A DNA stretch of 64,000 nucleotides, from the NCBI GenBank assembly GCA_021234155.1, contig JAJEKV010000002.1, positions 18,155,592 to 18,219,591 of the forward strand, given 5' to 3'. The notes under the pieces are model-generated. The model was not told the DNA's origin, did not search any database, and saw only the letters and a list, made by a program, of their open reading frames with translations. Positions 48,485 through 62,470 of this stretch are shown here, in pieces. Within the stretch, counting starts at the first letter, position 1, and each line of letters starts with the position of its first letter. This DNA comes from Isoetes taiwanensis. Taxonomy: Eukaryota > Streptophyta > Lycopodiopsida > Isoetales > Isoetaceae. The position numbers were made by a program, and so were the translations under genes.

Positions 48485-48660
48485 ATATAGCTCAAAATTT
48501 GACATCAACCAACAATGATAATATAACTCAAAATTTTGACATCAACTAGAGAGGATCAAAAGTCCTTATAGCTCAAAATTTAACATCAACCAACAATGAA
48601 AATATAACTCAAAATTTTGACATCAACTTCGAGAGGATTAAAAGTTTTTATGGTTATTCG
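48485..48660 (+). repeat. ~85-90 bp tandem duplication
   Basis: Two adjacent units contain ATAGCTCAAAATTTGACATC, ATCAACCAACAATGA, AATATAACTCAAAATTTTGA and GAGAGGAT. Each unit is itself made of two related halves (CTCAAAATTTGACATCAAC). Just before, at 48395-48465, TTCTATTGGACTTTGG also occurs twice. Confidence 0.75.
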
Positions 48661-51600
48661 TTTTTCTTAACATATATAATTCTTATGGGTAAGATGCCTT
48701 TGGCATATTCGGTTGATTCCCGCCACGTATTTCCGGGGGAAAAAAATAGGGGCTTTAAGAAAAAAAAGATGAAAAATTGACGGCCACGTTTTAGCACATT
48801 TTGTGAGCATTGGCTATGGCTGACTCTTGTCGTGAAGCAATGTTTCGAGGAAGGGGGCTCAATGACTTCTAAGAAGGCTTCGGAGATAAGAGGTCCGGTG
48901 AGTGCGTTTGATCAAAATACCTTGATGGAGAGGCGGGCATACCTTTGTACAAAACTATGAGAACGGAGCATGTTGGGGTTTAGAATCTGTGACCACGAGC
49001 TTAAAATTGCTTAGTTCACCTGAGCAAGAACATATATACAGCATGGTGAGGGAAAAGATTTTGGGCCAGAAAATGTTGAGCAAATATTGTTTAGTAGCAA
49101 AACCTATGTTTAATGCGTTACCATTACCACTATTATAACTTATTTACATTTGTAGAATCAGGCCATCATATTTGCATTATTCTTGCCATGCGATGGCGAA
49201 TTGCCAGCGAATCCATTTGTATTACACTGAGCTTGGGATTACTTCCTCTTCTCACCCAAGCTTGGGGAGCTTAACGCCCTAGCGATCATTACGGTTGGGA
49301 CCAAAGCGACAATAGGTTGTTCTTTGGATTGGGCTAATGCAATAGACCCGATTTGAAGTGTATGGCCCGGTGTGTGTAGAATTTCTAGACCATGCGGCAA
49401 TGCATTAAACGAAAAACTGATTTAGATCAAAAGCTGGCGGTATATGCCCATCAAGCTGAGGACTTCCATCGCATTGCTTAGCATTTCAGAAGACACATAA
49501 TGACATGATAGGAAGTGCAAATTTTAAAGAGGGATTCTATGTCAAGGCATTATACCCTAAATTAAGCGAATATAGAAAACCGAAGGCCTTATTGCTTAAA
49601 GGTTACAATGGATTAAAGTGATCTTTTGTTTTTGCAATATTAGGCATACCGGGACTATCAGCGACAGCGGCATACCCAGATGGGCATATGAAAACATCCA
49701 TTACAAACATCACATTCTTATGGCGGATTCACATGATGGGTTTTTCAAGCGACATCGCCGTCGGTGGAAATCTGCCTCACCAGCTTCAAGAATTGTGGCA
49801 TACTGGCGTGTTGCTGCAGCGGGCCAGGCGACGGAGGTAGGCGCAAGCGGGCCCACGGCGCTGCGCCCGCCATGATCAATCACGCTTCATATTCACATGG
49901 AGACAACGGCAATGGCATGCATTTTGCCGAACACTTCTTCTTCTCACCATTTCCAGTTCATAGCGGTTGATCGAAATCTTTACGTCTTGATCCAACCAAA
50001 AGGATTTTGCAGCCTTCGGGCGAGCCGAATCGTGATGCAAGCACCGGACAAACCCGAGAATACGTGATCGAGCAAGCTTGGCTAATTTCTAATCTACGAT
50101 CCATCAAATCCCCAGTAGAATCTCGATCGATCCCAAATCACACTTTGTCCATCAAATCCCCAATCCAGAATCTTTGGTGACATTGGATTGATCATCGAGA
50201 ATCTTTCATCCAAATCTTTGAGCAAGCATCAGAATCTTTCATCTAAAACTTTGATTGACCCATCCCAAATTGTTGATCAGTTCGGCAATCCATCGATATG
50301 GATTTGAATTCCGTCCCATTGATCTTGAAGAAGAGGATAGAGATTGAAGTTAATGCCCTCCGCACTTGGCCGCCTCTTGTTGATGAAGAATCTTGGCCGA
50401 AGCGTGAGCGAATGAGATTGAAACGAGGATGCTTCTCGGTCCGTCAATCACGAGGAAAGCGGCTGTGGCCTCAATGCATAGAAATTCTTGGAGGAGTACT
50501 CGATGTCAAACTCGATAAAAGGCTGAGCGGTGGAAATTCGGGAGAAAGATTACATTGCAATTCTTCGTGAGATTGAGCGCCCGACACACCGATAGTTGTA
50601 CTCGCGCCAACCGAGGTAAAAATAAGATTGAGGGGTTTGATTAAAGCTCATCGAGGAAGCAAAAATCTAGGACCGGTTCAATTCAAGTAATTAGCAATTT
50701 TGATCAATTTGATGTTTCTGGCAGAGTCTTTAGAGTTGTTGGTTTGCGGGGTTCCACGGTGGCTTTAAGCCATGGACAAAGCGTAAGCTTAGTCAGGCTG
50801 ACTGATTACGGATCGAATTGCTACAAGGCTAGTTCTTGCTTTCAGTGTGGCTACAAAGATAGTATTGTTAAAGAAAAGTTTTATGGAAGTATCATCAGTC
50901 GAGATGCTCCAAGGCCGAGTATCACGGTTGTAACACCCCAAATCCACCAACTTCGGTTCTGTGCGGTGCCAGCGAGAAGATCTAACTGCGGGGAGATGAT
51001 GAGATCTGGTATATGAGAAAGGAATTGAAATCACATCTTACGGTTTCTTGAGGAAAACCCGAGTACGGCGTCTTGAGGAAGGTACCAAATCTGTGTAATC
51101 ATCCTTCTTTGGTATGTGATGTTACAAACATTCACAAGGGAATTGAAGTTAATGGGTTGGGGAAACAGTGAGAGAACCAGAAAAGAAGCGGAGGCTAGGA
51201 AAGAGCTGGCTTGGGAGCGTGAAGATGCAATTGAGGCAAGAACTTACGGCACTAAATTTCTGGCGGAAGGAGAGGTTGCAATATAAAGTTTGCATGTTTT
51301 ACATTATATCTTCCATTGATTTCTTTAATACAATATCTTTCAATTGATATTGTTTATTTTCTTTAATTGATGTTTGTGTTAGTAATATATGTGTTAAATC
51401 ATGTAAACGAACAACTCAAATAATAAACTCACAAATACATAATCTTTAAACTCGCATATATATCAACTGACATAACTAAATATGTAAACTCAAAATTCAT
51501 AATGTCAAATACTTAAGCTAAAATTTCACAAATATGTAAACCCTAAACATTTACAATTCACAAACGATTTTTCTCTTTCACGTATTCAAAAACAGTGTCC

Positions 51601-51910
51601 CTTAGCAATTTGCCATCTCGTCTACGAGCAGTCTCCCCTTGATTTAGTGGCTCATCGCCATACAAAATCACATGACCATCATAAAATTCATTCTCATTTT
51701 CCATCTGAAGGTAGTTGTAAGCATGATTTCATTAATTGGAAAGAATAACGCAATTTTGAGAATTTTAAGCACACCTAATTTGCTCAAGCACCAATACTTT
51801 CACCTAGTATTCGAGCCCCAAGGGTACATGGGGTCACTACTTTTAGCCACTGCGTATCCATACAAATTATGTATGATGCTATGCGGTATGCGTCATGCCC
51901 CGGCCAGAAG
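48661..51910. other. unassigned sequence
   Basis: About 3.2 kb without a recognised gene. At 50060-50260 the words CATCAAATCCCC and AGAATCTTT recur loosely. Plus frames at 50298-50570 and 50744-51016 are open for 90 codons each but match nothing I know. From 51290 to 51570 the sequence is very AT-rich. Confidence 0.4.
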
Positions 51911-52035
51911 CTCAATAATGGCTACAATGAAATCTACACTAATAATTCACATCCAATAATAATTTTACTTCACTATAAAAGCTTGACTCCATTGATTGGT
52001 AGAGGGTCCATTCATCTTCCATGGCTTCCTTGCCT
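51911..52035 (+). repeat. direct repeat copy 1 with TATA-like box
   Basis: Shares CTCAnTAATnGnTA, AATAATTCACATC, CTTCACTATAAAAG and CATTCATCTnCCATGG with copy 2 at 52625-52734. CACTATAAAAG at 51971-51981 is a good plant TATA-box match. The spacing of ~0.7 kb would suit LTRs of a small element or a promoter duplication, but no primer-binding site was seen. Confidence 0.65.
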
Positions 52036-52624
52036 CCTGCGTCAGGAGCACATCAGATCCCTTCAAGTGCTAGCGAGGCTACAGCGATGCATTATTATTG
52101 AATGCTACGAAATGAAATTGTTAATCTTGATCCATGGCTCGGTCCAAAGCGAGATGGTCCTGCGAGGTGCTGAGGAAGCTCACTCATGTTGTAGTCCACC
52201 TTTATTGGCTTCCTTGTCAGCGGGGAAATCTTTGTTTGAATATGTCATCACCTTAGCGGTATTGATGATGAGTGAATCGGTGGAGTGAGAATCCCGATTA
52301 ATATGCACATTGGGATATAAGCCAATGATATGAGCATCTGAACTATGTAAGGATGTGTAGTAGCACAATGAATATTATCGTATGTATCATACACGAGTGT
52401 ACAGTGTAGCAGTGTTGCTCGTCGACCTCCACTTTTACCGGTGAGTCCCTAATTTCCGGTATTACACATAAGCAAAAATACTCTTACCTCACATAGATCA
52501 AAATACAGAGACATCCACACAAAAGGCTAATATCCATTATACTTGTTGGGTGTACAAAATATGCATTATGCTATGCGTGTACAAAGTATGCATTTAATGG
52601 GTGTGCATGACTCTTATCACAGGA
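52036..52624. other. spacer between TATA-bearing repeats
   Basis: No gene is supported. It is unclear whether this is the interior of a short transposon. Confidence 0.35.
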
Positions 52625-52734
52625 CTCAGTAATAGTTATACATTGACCCAATAATTCACATCAATAATTTTTTCTTCACTATAAAAGTAGCTCCATTGGG
52701 GCTAGAAGTCATTCATCTCCCATGGATTATTAGC
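52625..52734 (+). repeat. direct repeat copy 2 with TATA-like box
   Basis: Second copy of the repeat. CACTATAAAAG lies at 52677-52687, exactly in the same context, 706 bp from the first. Confidence 0.65.
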
Positions 52735-55700
52735 CCTAGTTACGTACACCACATGAAGTGATCAAGTGCCTCAACGAGCTGCGATCTTGTGGAGTTCGCG
52801 GTGATAGGGGTATTCTTCTTGATCCCTAGCGGATGCTGATGGCTTGAATCACTGTTGACAATGAATATTGTGGTGATGTAAAATCATATAAGATATAGTA
52901 ATGCATACTTGACACTTGTATTGAGAAATCTATACAAGCGGAAACAATAAAGTCACTTCACTTTAATGTACCTTGGCGACTCAAGTTTCATCTCCATCCT
53001 CACGGGGCCTCTTTAGCCAATAGTTCACACTTTTGGATTCCTACCAATGCGGGGATCAAAACCAATAATGGCTTGGTTCAACTAACTTGGGAGGCATAGT
53101 CTATATAGTTTTTGAGAGGCGTGCGTGGTCGTCATTGGGATTAGGCACTCCACTTTTTATGCAGTGATCCAGAATCGCGATTGGCGTGTCACGGTTCAAC
53201 TTTCTAGCCGGGTTCCCACAAGACACAAAAACCTCATTAGAATGAGAGGCGATTAGGGTCTTGTATAGGATCTCCTGCATAGGCTACCATGTAGGACATT
53301 ACATCTGTAGGTCTTACAAGTAGAAACATTCCTTTACGTACATCTTGGTATGGGTCAAATATCTCCACTTGCATTCTTGGGTTTATCCTTAGCGGTCAGA
53401 GCCTTAGGCGGCTGGGCGTCATATCGATCGACACAGATAGATTCGAGCTCTTCAAGCACAACTTACCTTGTTTGAGGCGGGGATTACGAATTCTGCATTG
53501 CCGGGGGTACTTCACCTAGCACCGCGCGTAACCGCGCAGTGGTCAGGCTTTTCGTTCGTAGCAGGTATTGGACCGCGAGTTCCACCAATACGGAGATATT
53601 ACCCCAATGCATCATGTCGCCCGCGTTGGATGACTGTGCTCCCTATGTCCTTGAGGGGCATGCATATGGCTTGGCGGGTCTTGTGACGATCCGGTATCTT
53701 TTAACTGAAGCCGGTGTCATCACGCTTTCCACATCCGAATACCCTTTTAAGCCATTCTCTATGACGGTCTCATCTTGTATTCTTGTACCATCATTTCATA
53801 CGAGAACTTAAGCGATGCGAAGGGGCTCCCATTGTTGACCAATAGCGGTCCCTTCTTATCGAGGGAATGTATCCTTTTGAAACCCGCTTCAATGGAGCCT
53901 AGCGCGTGCGTTGAATAGTTAAGAAGGCGCATCAATGTCATCATGAGTGTAGCCCACCATCCCATGAAGCCAACACGTATTTGATCAAAAATACCCGACC
54001 ACACAGATAGGATAGATAAGAGAAAGAGATATACACGTTCTTGTTACGCCCCTTATGATTGTCTATAGGCTGCAAGTAGAGCCGCCTAGGTAACCTCTTA
54101 AGGTGCAGTTGCTTAGGAGGGTCTTTTCACAAAGTCAACCAGGTGCAATTGTTTTTGTCCCTCAACCCACTTGTTGAGGAGTCACGGAGTTCCATTGCCC
54201 CACCGGTAGAACTTCTTCTCTCAAATGGCCCCATTTGTCTTGAGGAAGTGTCCTCTAGTGTTTTTGATAGCATGATTCACGAGACCAACATGAAAATTTG
54301 AATCATCCTTCCAAAGGTCCATTGTGAAATGTTTTAAAGGCATGCACGTGCCAGCTTGTATGCATCGGTGCACCCGATCTGCGCTAACTTTCAAGCGTTC
54401 ACCTCTCCATGCTTGATTTGGCTATTGGAATCCTTAGTCTTCGGTTTTGGTCCATCTTCACATCATGTATGATAGTGAAGCTGATCCCGGTGTCCCGATG
54501 GGACCAAAGCTCTCCATGACGATTACAAGCTCCTACAAGAGATTTTGGGCTCAGCCATGTGTTCCTTCCTTTCCATCTGCAATTCTCTTCTCTCAGGTGG
54601 ATCTACGGTCTTAGCCATTTATTACAATCACGGTGTGCACTTGGAGAAAGTACATCCTCTTTGCTATTACTGACCTCTGCGTGATTTTGCTTCCACTGCA
54701 GTGAGGAATGAAGAATGAGAGGCGATGCTTGGTCATCTCCATCACAGTGGCGTCCACCTCTTGAAGAATGTCTTTTTAGTTAGGACGGAGGGGGAGCCTC
54801 TTCACGATCTCTCTCACTTGCTAGGTGGTGATTTTCGGTCGTGGAGTCATGGGTCACCATTTATTCTCATCTGTGTACATGGGGGAGAATGGCCTTTTAC
54901 ATTTCAAGTGTGAGGCCCTCGGCTTTTTTGAGCCCGTGTTACCATGCGCCGAGCAACTCACGTGACCAGCAAGGAAAAGTCTTCGCCCTTATAGAATGTG
55001 GACATTTAGATACCATAGGCTCTATGCCATGCTTTCAAGCATACACCGCTTATTATTTAGCATAAACCGCGCGGGCCGTTCTCACGAACCGGGCGTCTAA
55101 CATGTTGAAAACAAATGTGGTCACAATGCAGGCTTCATGAGTTCAATAGAACCCTCGCTTTATACCGCAATCTCGGCGTTACGAAGTTTCGCGCTGACAT
55201 CTTACTTGTCACCGACAAAGCGAATTTAAAAAGTCTAAAATGGGCACGCCATGATTTTCACTCACGACTTTAGTGGCCACCGATAGGTGAGCGGTGAGTC
55301 GGTTGACATTACGTACATCCTCTTTGGTGCCTTTTGGGGCTCAATTTGCATGGCATGGGGTTTTGCGTCAATGTTTGTTGTTTATGGAGTCTTTGAGTGT
55401 TGACACGGCATGTGTCTACTAACACCAAAACAGTGGCCACCTCACGGTCGTTAGCTGTGGCAATTGACACATGTTTGGCATCGCGTAATTGCGGCCTATA
55501 CGGCATGGGAATGTCTTCATAATAGTTTGCTGCCAAGTACTCCTCCCAATCTCATGTCAGCGGCTGATTAGGGTCGTGAAGACAATCACGCCAAAGGGCA
55601 TCTGGCGATGTTCACAGCTGATCAATACAAGAGTATTACAACTTTCTCTACTAGCTGCGTCCAGCAGAAATGCCTCGAAAGTTATTCACGGAAGGGCTTT

Positions 55701-58700
55701 CACGGTGCTTTACAACCCGCCAATCAATTTTTCTTAATCTGTCTTTGGCCCGGTGTGGAAATGTCGAGGTTCTTGCGTAAGGGTAGCCTTATCCCGCTGG
55801 CGGCCACAAAATAAAACTCCTAAAGAATCGCGGTGTTGTAAACTCGAGTTCGGAAATGGCAAACCAATGCTTGAGTAGAATAACTTCCATGTGAACCTTT
55901 ACTAAAACTATCTTTGGCGGGCAAGTTGTGGTGCCCAATGAAGGTATGTACTTTTCCCTCGCCCGCTGACTCCATGGAGATAGTATGGACCGAGCGACCG
56001 TAATGCGCAAGCACAAAGGATGTTAGTGCTTACGAAGCGCCACCCTTGATGTCACGAAACACTTTCTTATAAGTCACAAAGCGCAAGCCCGCAGACAAAA
56101 CCACCTTCAAGCAAGGATCGATTGGTTAAGCGAGTCATTGCGCCCGATACGCTGGAAACAACGGTACCTTAGTCTAGATTATATGTACTTTAGTCCACAA
56201 ATTATGCTGCACAAAGGTCGCCCAGCGATCCGGACGGTAGTAGATGAGAGAAAAGAAGAATCAATAAGGCAAGAGTTATGGGAGGCATTTATGGATAACT
56301 TTATGGGAGATCATTATAGGGTACCTTAGTCTAGAATATGTTGGGCAAGATGTAGCCCGATCCCTAATGACTACTAGTTGTCTTAGTAAGGATGACCTCT
56401 GCTCGAGCAAGATGAATGACATCTCGTCTAAGCAGGAACATCTTACGAATTGTTGGAGGGCAATCTAAATTACAATTTAGAGCGGTATTTGATTTACCGA
56501 GACATACAAAGAAGGGGTGCATCTGGTGAATTTAATTGAAAACACATTCAATGAATGAACACGTCTTTGGCCTTCACTACAATTCTAGCGTAAAGTATGC
56601 TTAGATGCCTTGAAATTGTTAGAAGCCAGGTAATCCCTGCAAGCGCCTTCACTCCGTATCTCGAGAGACTCCTTCCCAAGCTTTGCCACAATGAAAGTCT
56701 TGGAGTCTGTCCAGCTTCATAGATTGCATTTGAATTTGAAAGCGATGTCGCCGGTAGGGACTTTTTTGTATGCCTATTGTCCACACAATCCCTATCCAAT
56801 TAAAGCCCGACGTAAGGTGGGTGATTTCTTGTCCTTTCCGCTACCCTGCGATCCACCCTCACACAAATTCTCCGCGTGTCTGTCCCGTACGTTCTCAAAT
56901 GCGTGGCTATTTGGAGGAATGGGAATATGCAGCCCATCATAATGGCGCTGCTTTTGATCATTATGGCAAATCATAATGACACCGCCCGATCATAAATGCG
57001 AACCATAAGAGGCGAACCCTATAAGCGGCGCCTTTTTCTGATCACCACCAGCGATTCATGGAGCTTAGCGCCCTACATAAAGAATTAGCAGAGCTTTTCG
57101 TAGCGCCATCATGTCTCATTCAGCGACCCTCGAAAGAAGGGTAATATCGCGATTTTGTTGACATAACTATCATCATAGGCGCTGGTTTGTCTTTTGGGAT
57201 AGCTAGATAGTGGCCGAGTCGCGATGGCGATAGTTAGATACCTCTTTTGGAAGGTAGTGCTCCCGCAGTAATCGACGCGATAGTGGTGTTTCATTCTATA
57301 ACCACCTTTGTGGTACCGCGGTGTTCGCAAAGAGCAGCTGACGGCGTTTCTTGCCCGACACAATGGTGAGAGAAGCCCTTTGCGGAAGGCTTGGTTCTTC
57401 GTAACCTCTTGATCAGCAGCGGATGTGACGCGATCTTTATGAACAACCGCCCAATAACTTAGGTGTATCTAACGTGTTCAATTGCTATTGCAGCAGCGGA
57501 ACTTCGGGAGCCCTAATGTAGAAGCCGTCAGTGGCAACACGATAAAGCCGGAAGTGGTGTCACGGAAATTTCGAGGCCAAACCTCATGGTACGGAGACCG
57601 TCGAAAGGACTTGTGTTTGTTCAACCCGGGGAATGGCGGGGTCAGGAAGATTCTGAGCAACTAAGGTATAGTTATTCTGCGATGTGGGAAGGTACCAAAA
57701 ATAATGTCTGAGGATGCAATCATTTGCGGCGTGGAAGATACTCATCAGGCTGCGGTTTGTTGAGTCGTCTTGCGATGGCGATTATGATCCCTCTGTGTGA
57801 TTGGTAAAGTCAACAATGGAAACAGCTGACGAGGATACCCACGGTGCAAGGGATTTGGGTGAATGTGCCATCCTTAGCGATTTCCTTGAGTTTGTGGGGT
57901 ATAAAAGTTACTTGGGGATATACTTGTTGGATTTGGTATGTCTGAAAGGTCTTCGGTGATAAAAACCTCATACCTAACATGCAGAGGCTACTAAGGACAA
58001 CAAAAGCTGCCTTCAAGAATGGACCTGGCGCTCGCGGAAGTTGTTGCAAAGAAGAGATCAAGTAGCCCCTCTGCGGGCTATTGGCAAGCCGTCCACTCAA
58101 AGTCTTTGTAGTGCCCATGGAGCTATCCCTCGACAAATCCTACGGTTGTTTCTGAGTAGTGGAGCCGCCGACTCTGTCATGCTTTTGCCCGGCTCGCCCG
58201 AGGAGAACTGCGAGGTAGAAGAACAACGACAAAGAGATCGGGGCCATTCAAGATAAAGCTTCCAAAGTAGAGCCTGCCCGGATGGCGGTCACGCCGAAGC
58301 GCCGACCTCTTCCTACTCCTTCCTCGTCCCACTTGAGACCAGCGGCTACTAGCCACTGTTGACTGGAGAAGCGATCCCGAATGCGGAAGATTTAAAGTTT
58401 AATCAGAGATGAAGAAAGGAACTGTTTCAGGGAGGCGACTTCTAAGCTTCGAGGAGTTCAAAAGATAATACCAATGGGTGTAAAGCTGGTTCAGAGAATT
58501 AGGTATTTTTAGATTCTTGAGCGACTCCCGTAATATGACACATAGAGTCGGTCAAATGACCATGTCCAAACAACCCGATAAAGAGCTTCAAAAGAAATAC
58601 CGCGGAGGTTCTTACGCTGCGTCTTCGTTCCATTTGATCCGGTAACAAAGGTCGGTTACATCATATTCATTTCTCTCTTGGCATGTGGTTATATATGAAT

Positions 58701-61630
58701 ATACTCCAACCAGGATGTGATCGCATTTTCTGAGCAACTTCTTGCACTAACTTAGTGTAACTAACACGTGATCACTTACTATTCTTTGTCCATCACGGGG
58801 AAATTAGTCACTTAATTGGCCAATTTGTCAAAACAAAATTCCTTTTATTATTGCGGTAATCGACATTTTCTTTGCGGTTTTATGCACTTGCATGGGCAAT
58901 GTCGAACAAAGGCTGGAATTTCTAGCGAGAAAGCATATGCAAAAAAGAAGGTCGTAGTGTTGATGAGCGGCCTCTCCAGCCGAGGGATACATTCCGATTT
59001 CTATATGGTCTGTGATGTAATGTAACGGTATACAAAGAACCCCTCATTGTCCAACAACTTCAAGAAACCGACACAAGGCATTAGGATGTCCTCTGAGGCC
59101 ACTTGAGGGCTGCATTGACATCGCTGGAAGGTATTTTTCAGTTTTTGCTTTCGATGCGTCGTAGGTAGCCGATCTAACGCACTGCAATGCGGGATTTTGT
59201 CGAGGTAGCTATCACAACTTTGAAGGTTAAGGAACTTAAGGATGAAGCGGTTCTATTTATGCAAAAGTCTTCATGGTCTAAACTTCGTGAAGTTGTCAAC
59301 AAATGGGCAAATCGAAAGCTAATTGATGATAGGGGAATTACGGAGAAACAGCTAAGGGATTTTTTTCTAAACAAGACATTCCCTAAGAAACCCTCTGAGG
59401 AATGAACAATGCTGAGGAGCAAGCCAATTGATGGGCCGGAAATCTTCTGAGGGCAAGGTTTTTCTTGAGGGTCACGGCAGGGATATGCGGGGGCGTTTTA
59501 GTGGGTCGGGGCTCTAGACTGTCGAGAACCTTTTTCCTCATGCATCGTGAAGTGTTATCATATGCCAATTCTATTCCGGCTATACAATAATTTTTTGAAG
59601 AGTTGGCTTCTACATGTTTTCCAGTACATGCGAACAACGTCTCACAGATATAAGCAGTCTGATTTGAATATGTCAAAGCGAACTATAATAAAGAGGCTGA
59701 TTCAAGGTAATCTTCCAACAATTTTTTTTGAAGCTATTATTGCTATAATGAGGCGAAGAGGTAGAAAGCTGAAAAACAAAACAACGTCGGCCGTGTAAAA
59801 GCGGCATCGCAATGCGCGGGTGTTAGAAAATGCCACATTGTTTTTGTTGACATCGCGTAGTTTTCACCGACAATACGTAGGATGTGTCGAAAAATACCAC
59901 AGTTTTTAGCGGAGTTGCGGGCATGACATAGACAAGGGTAGCACCACATAGTCATGTTCCTCGGATGGCATTTGCCAGCTGTTTGTCTGATCGAGCCCGG
60001 ATACAAATTTAGCTCCCATGTTTCCCTAGGGGCTTATGAGGAACAAGGATGGGAGAGCAAAAATATAAAGGAATTCCGATTATTATATTGACCATGTGAC
60101 CAATGTCGCGAGAAGTGGCGTTAAGCGTGCTCCCCGTTAAGCCCAACTTAGGCTACGGTGACTCAAGTCACTAAAGCCAAAACACTCCTCTTCAAAATAT
60201 CCGATTAAATTGTGAAAGAGGTAGATATAAAAACAAAAGAAAATATTTTAGGTTATTTACATGTACTTTCCTTGAGAGAGAGCTATGGAAGGTGACTTGA
60301 TCCTCAAAGAGCCAGAAAAACCTCTTATGTCTATTATATAGTGAAGGAGCTGGTTCCATTAGAGGTTGCGTTTTGAATTTCTTCTCATTCGGAGCGCCTC
60401 AAGGGTAGCTTTGATGCAAGGAAAATGGAGTGTTACTTTTGAGTATGGCGACAAGGTTTCTTTGTTTCCTTAGATCTTTCTTCGTCGAAGAAACAAGGTT
60501 AAACAAGCAGGATAATAATATAACGAAGCGGATCTGGCCCGGATGGATCCGGATACTAGGCGACACGGATCGAGAAAAGTTTGAAGAGGGAGCTCTGAGG
60601 AGACCCGATGCTTGATAGAAAGCCCCGAGCGAGCACAGGGCAAAACTAGATCCAACTTTTAAAAGCTTGAAGTCTTGAACAGAACATGGACTCCACTTCA
60701 CGCCAATAATAACCAAGTAGCGGAACCGTAGGTGCTAATTTTGAGTGCATTGGGAATTTGAAAACTGACTCTGCAAACCATTCACCAAAAACGGAAAATT
60801 TGAGGTACCCTCACCGAATATTCTTTGGCATTCGCGAAGAATAATTGTTGGATATGATAAAGATATGCTCACTTCAGATATGTGAGCTGATATTAAAAAA
60901 TACGTACGACAATATGAATGTTATCTGCGAAGCTCGCTGAATAGCAATGGACACATCCTGAGACACTTGCTATTGGAAAGGAGGAGCATATTGCAAGACT
61001 AGGCCCGCTCAATGTGGTGTTAATCCATAGGCGTATTAGAAACTCGTTTGTTAAAACCACAGCCATTTCTGGCGGGCATTTTGTACAAAGTTTTGTTAAA
61101 ACATTGTGTTTTATTTTCACCTCTTTTTGGGTTCACCGCTATATTATTTATACTTTTGTGTTTCCTTGTTTCTCAACATTGGGTGGATAAACAATCGGAA
61201 GATGGCTGATGCGTAGACGGAATACATCCACCCGAGCGGTACCTTGCTTGACCCACACAGCTTACCGATGTGCTATTTATTGTGATACATGCATAAGAAG
61301 TCATGGCGTCCGCCACGACCACTCGCCGATGCTTGCTCAAACCCCTGATTCTTTGATATGACGACTTTGGCCTCTGAGGCCTAGTATCAGGAGTACGGCG
61401 AGTGTTATTTTTTTCGAAGTGAACTTACAATTTATTAGCTCTGGCCTTTTGGTTGAGTGGAATCATTTCTTACCATCCCAGGGGGTGACCCACGACCTAT
61501 TTCGTTGTCAAATGAGAAGCGAAATTTCTTTAATTAATGAAACCATGCTTTTGATGCGATTTTACAACGAGGCAATGACCACTTTAGGGCATGGGGCATT
61601 CTAGCGGGTAAGTCTTTCAATATATTCCAT
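52735..61630. other. unassigned, probably old transposon-derived sequence
   Basis: Almost 9 kb without any domain I can identify. Many short frames lie on both strands, with CpG-containing composition like the decayed LTR element at 6-12 kb. The 72-codon plus frame at 59187-59405 (rich in Lys, Glu, Leu, with KLREVVNKWANRKLIDD) looks more protein-like than its neighbours and could be a gene fragment. The frames at 55309-56016, 57810-58256 and 60399-60716 were examined and not recognised. Confidence 0.4.
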
Positions 61631-61637
61631 CATCCTT

Positions 61638-62470
61638 TTAACAAAGCAAAAGCATTCTATAACAATACAGCACGAGACAAGTGCTTAGAAAGACTACATG
61701 ATCCTGAGGGATCACTTTTTTCTTCTTCTTTACAACGAGCATGTACTCACGAGATGGGATATCTGAATCCGCTATGATGTAAGGTAACACCCTTCTACCA
61801 TACAAAGCCTCAAGGACCACTCAAGATCCGTCTCCTAGACAATTTGGCATATAAGGGAGACTTGTAAAAGTGACTTCGTGTCATGAGCACCTCTGGTGCG
61901 GCATCCGCGACAAGCGTCCCAAAAATCAAATTAGGATCTGAAAGCTGCTTGCAACCAATGTCCACGAAGAAATCATGCCTACGCAATAATCGTACATGGA
62001 ATTTCCTTTGGGAGCAACTCACGGAAGGGAATGCGTGCCATCTATAACTCCGGCAACCTGGGGCACACGGGGATATAGCCTCAAAGGCACGCATGAATTT
62101 CTACGGAGCCTCTCGCGATTGGGCTGGTGTGAGATAATCTTTGACGAACAATTCATTGTAGCGGTAATGGCATTGCTGTACCCAAGCCAAATTGCTCTGC
62201 ACAAATAGAAGCGTGCATTATTATTGCAAGCCTAAAGAAATACTACTACAATTGCTTTAATCTTCTCTCTTGGCTCCCACTGAATATAGTTTGAGGATGC
62301 TGTATTGGAATGTGTGGAATAGCAATTCGCGGTAACTTCTCAAGCGAATGTGCACCCATCCTATAAAGCGAGCGAAATTTATACTCACCACGAAATCTCT
62401 TTGGGATTCCGATACAGTAATGCTTGCTCCTCGTTCCAAAATGTGATGCACTCACGACCAGATCCAATAC
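61638..62470 (-). pseudogene. PIF/Harbinger transposase relic
   Basis: Minus-strand order: a helical N-terminal segment with SLEKLPRIAIPHI near 62290-62350, then CRAIWLGYSNA and KIISH near 62120-62205. After these comes VAGVIDGTH at about 62025-62050, which carries the first catalytic Asp in the AGVIDGTHIP motif of Harbinger nucleases. FHVRLLRRHDFFVDIGC follows. Near 61870-61890 GAHDT lies in one frame and SHFYKSPLYAKL in the next, matching the GS.HD.R....SPLY.KL block with the second Asp. Near 61750-61800 LPYIIADSDIPSREYML resembles the third catalytic block (L.GD.AYPL..Y..). The frames are shifted between these blocks, so it is inactive. The companion MYB-like gene and terminal repeats were not identified. 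Confidence 0.8.

Noticed and set aside
52735-58260. Many 60-108 codon frames on both strands
   Set aside because: They overlap each other, match no family, and occur at the density expected by chance.
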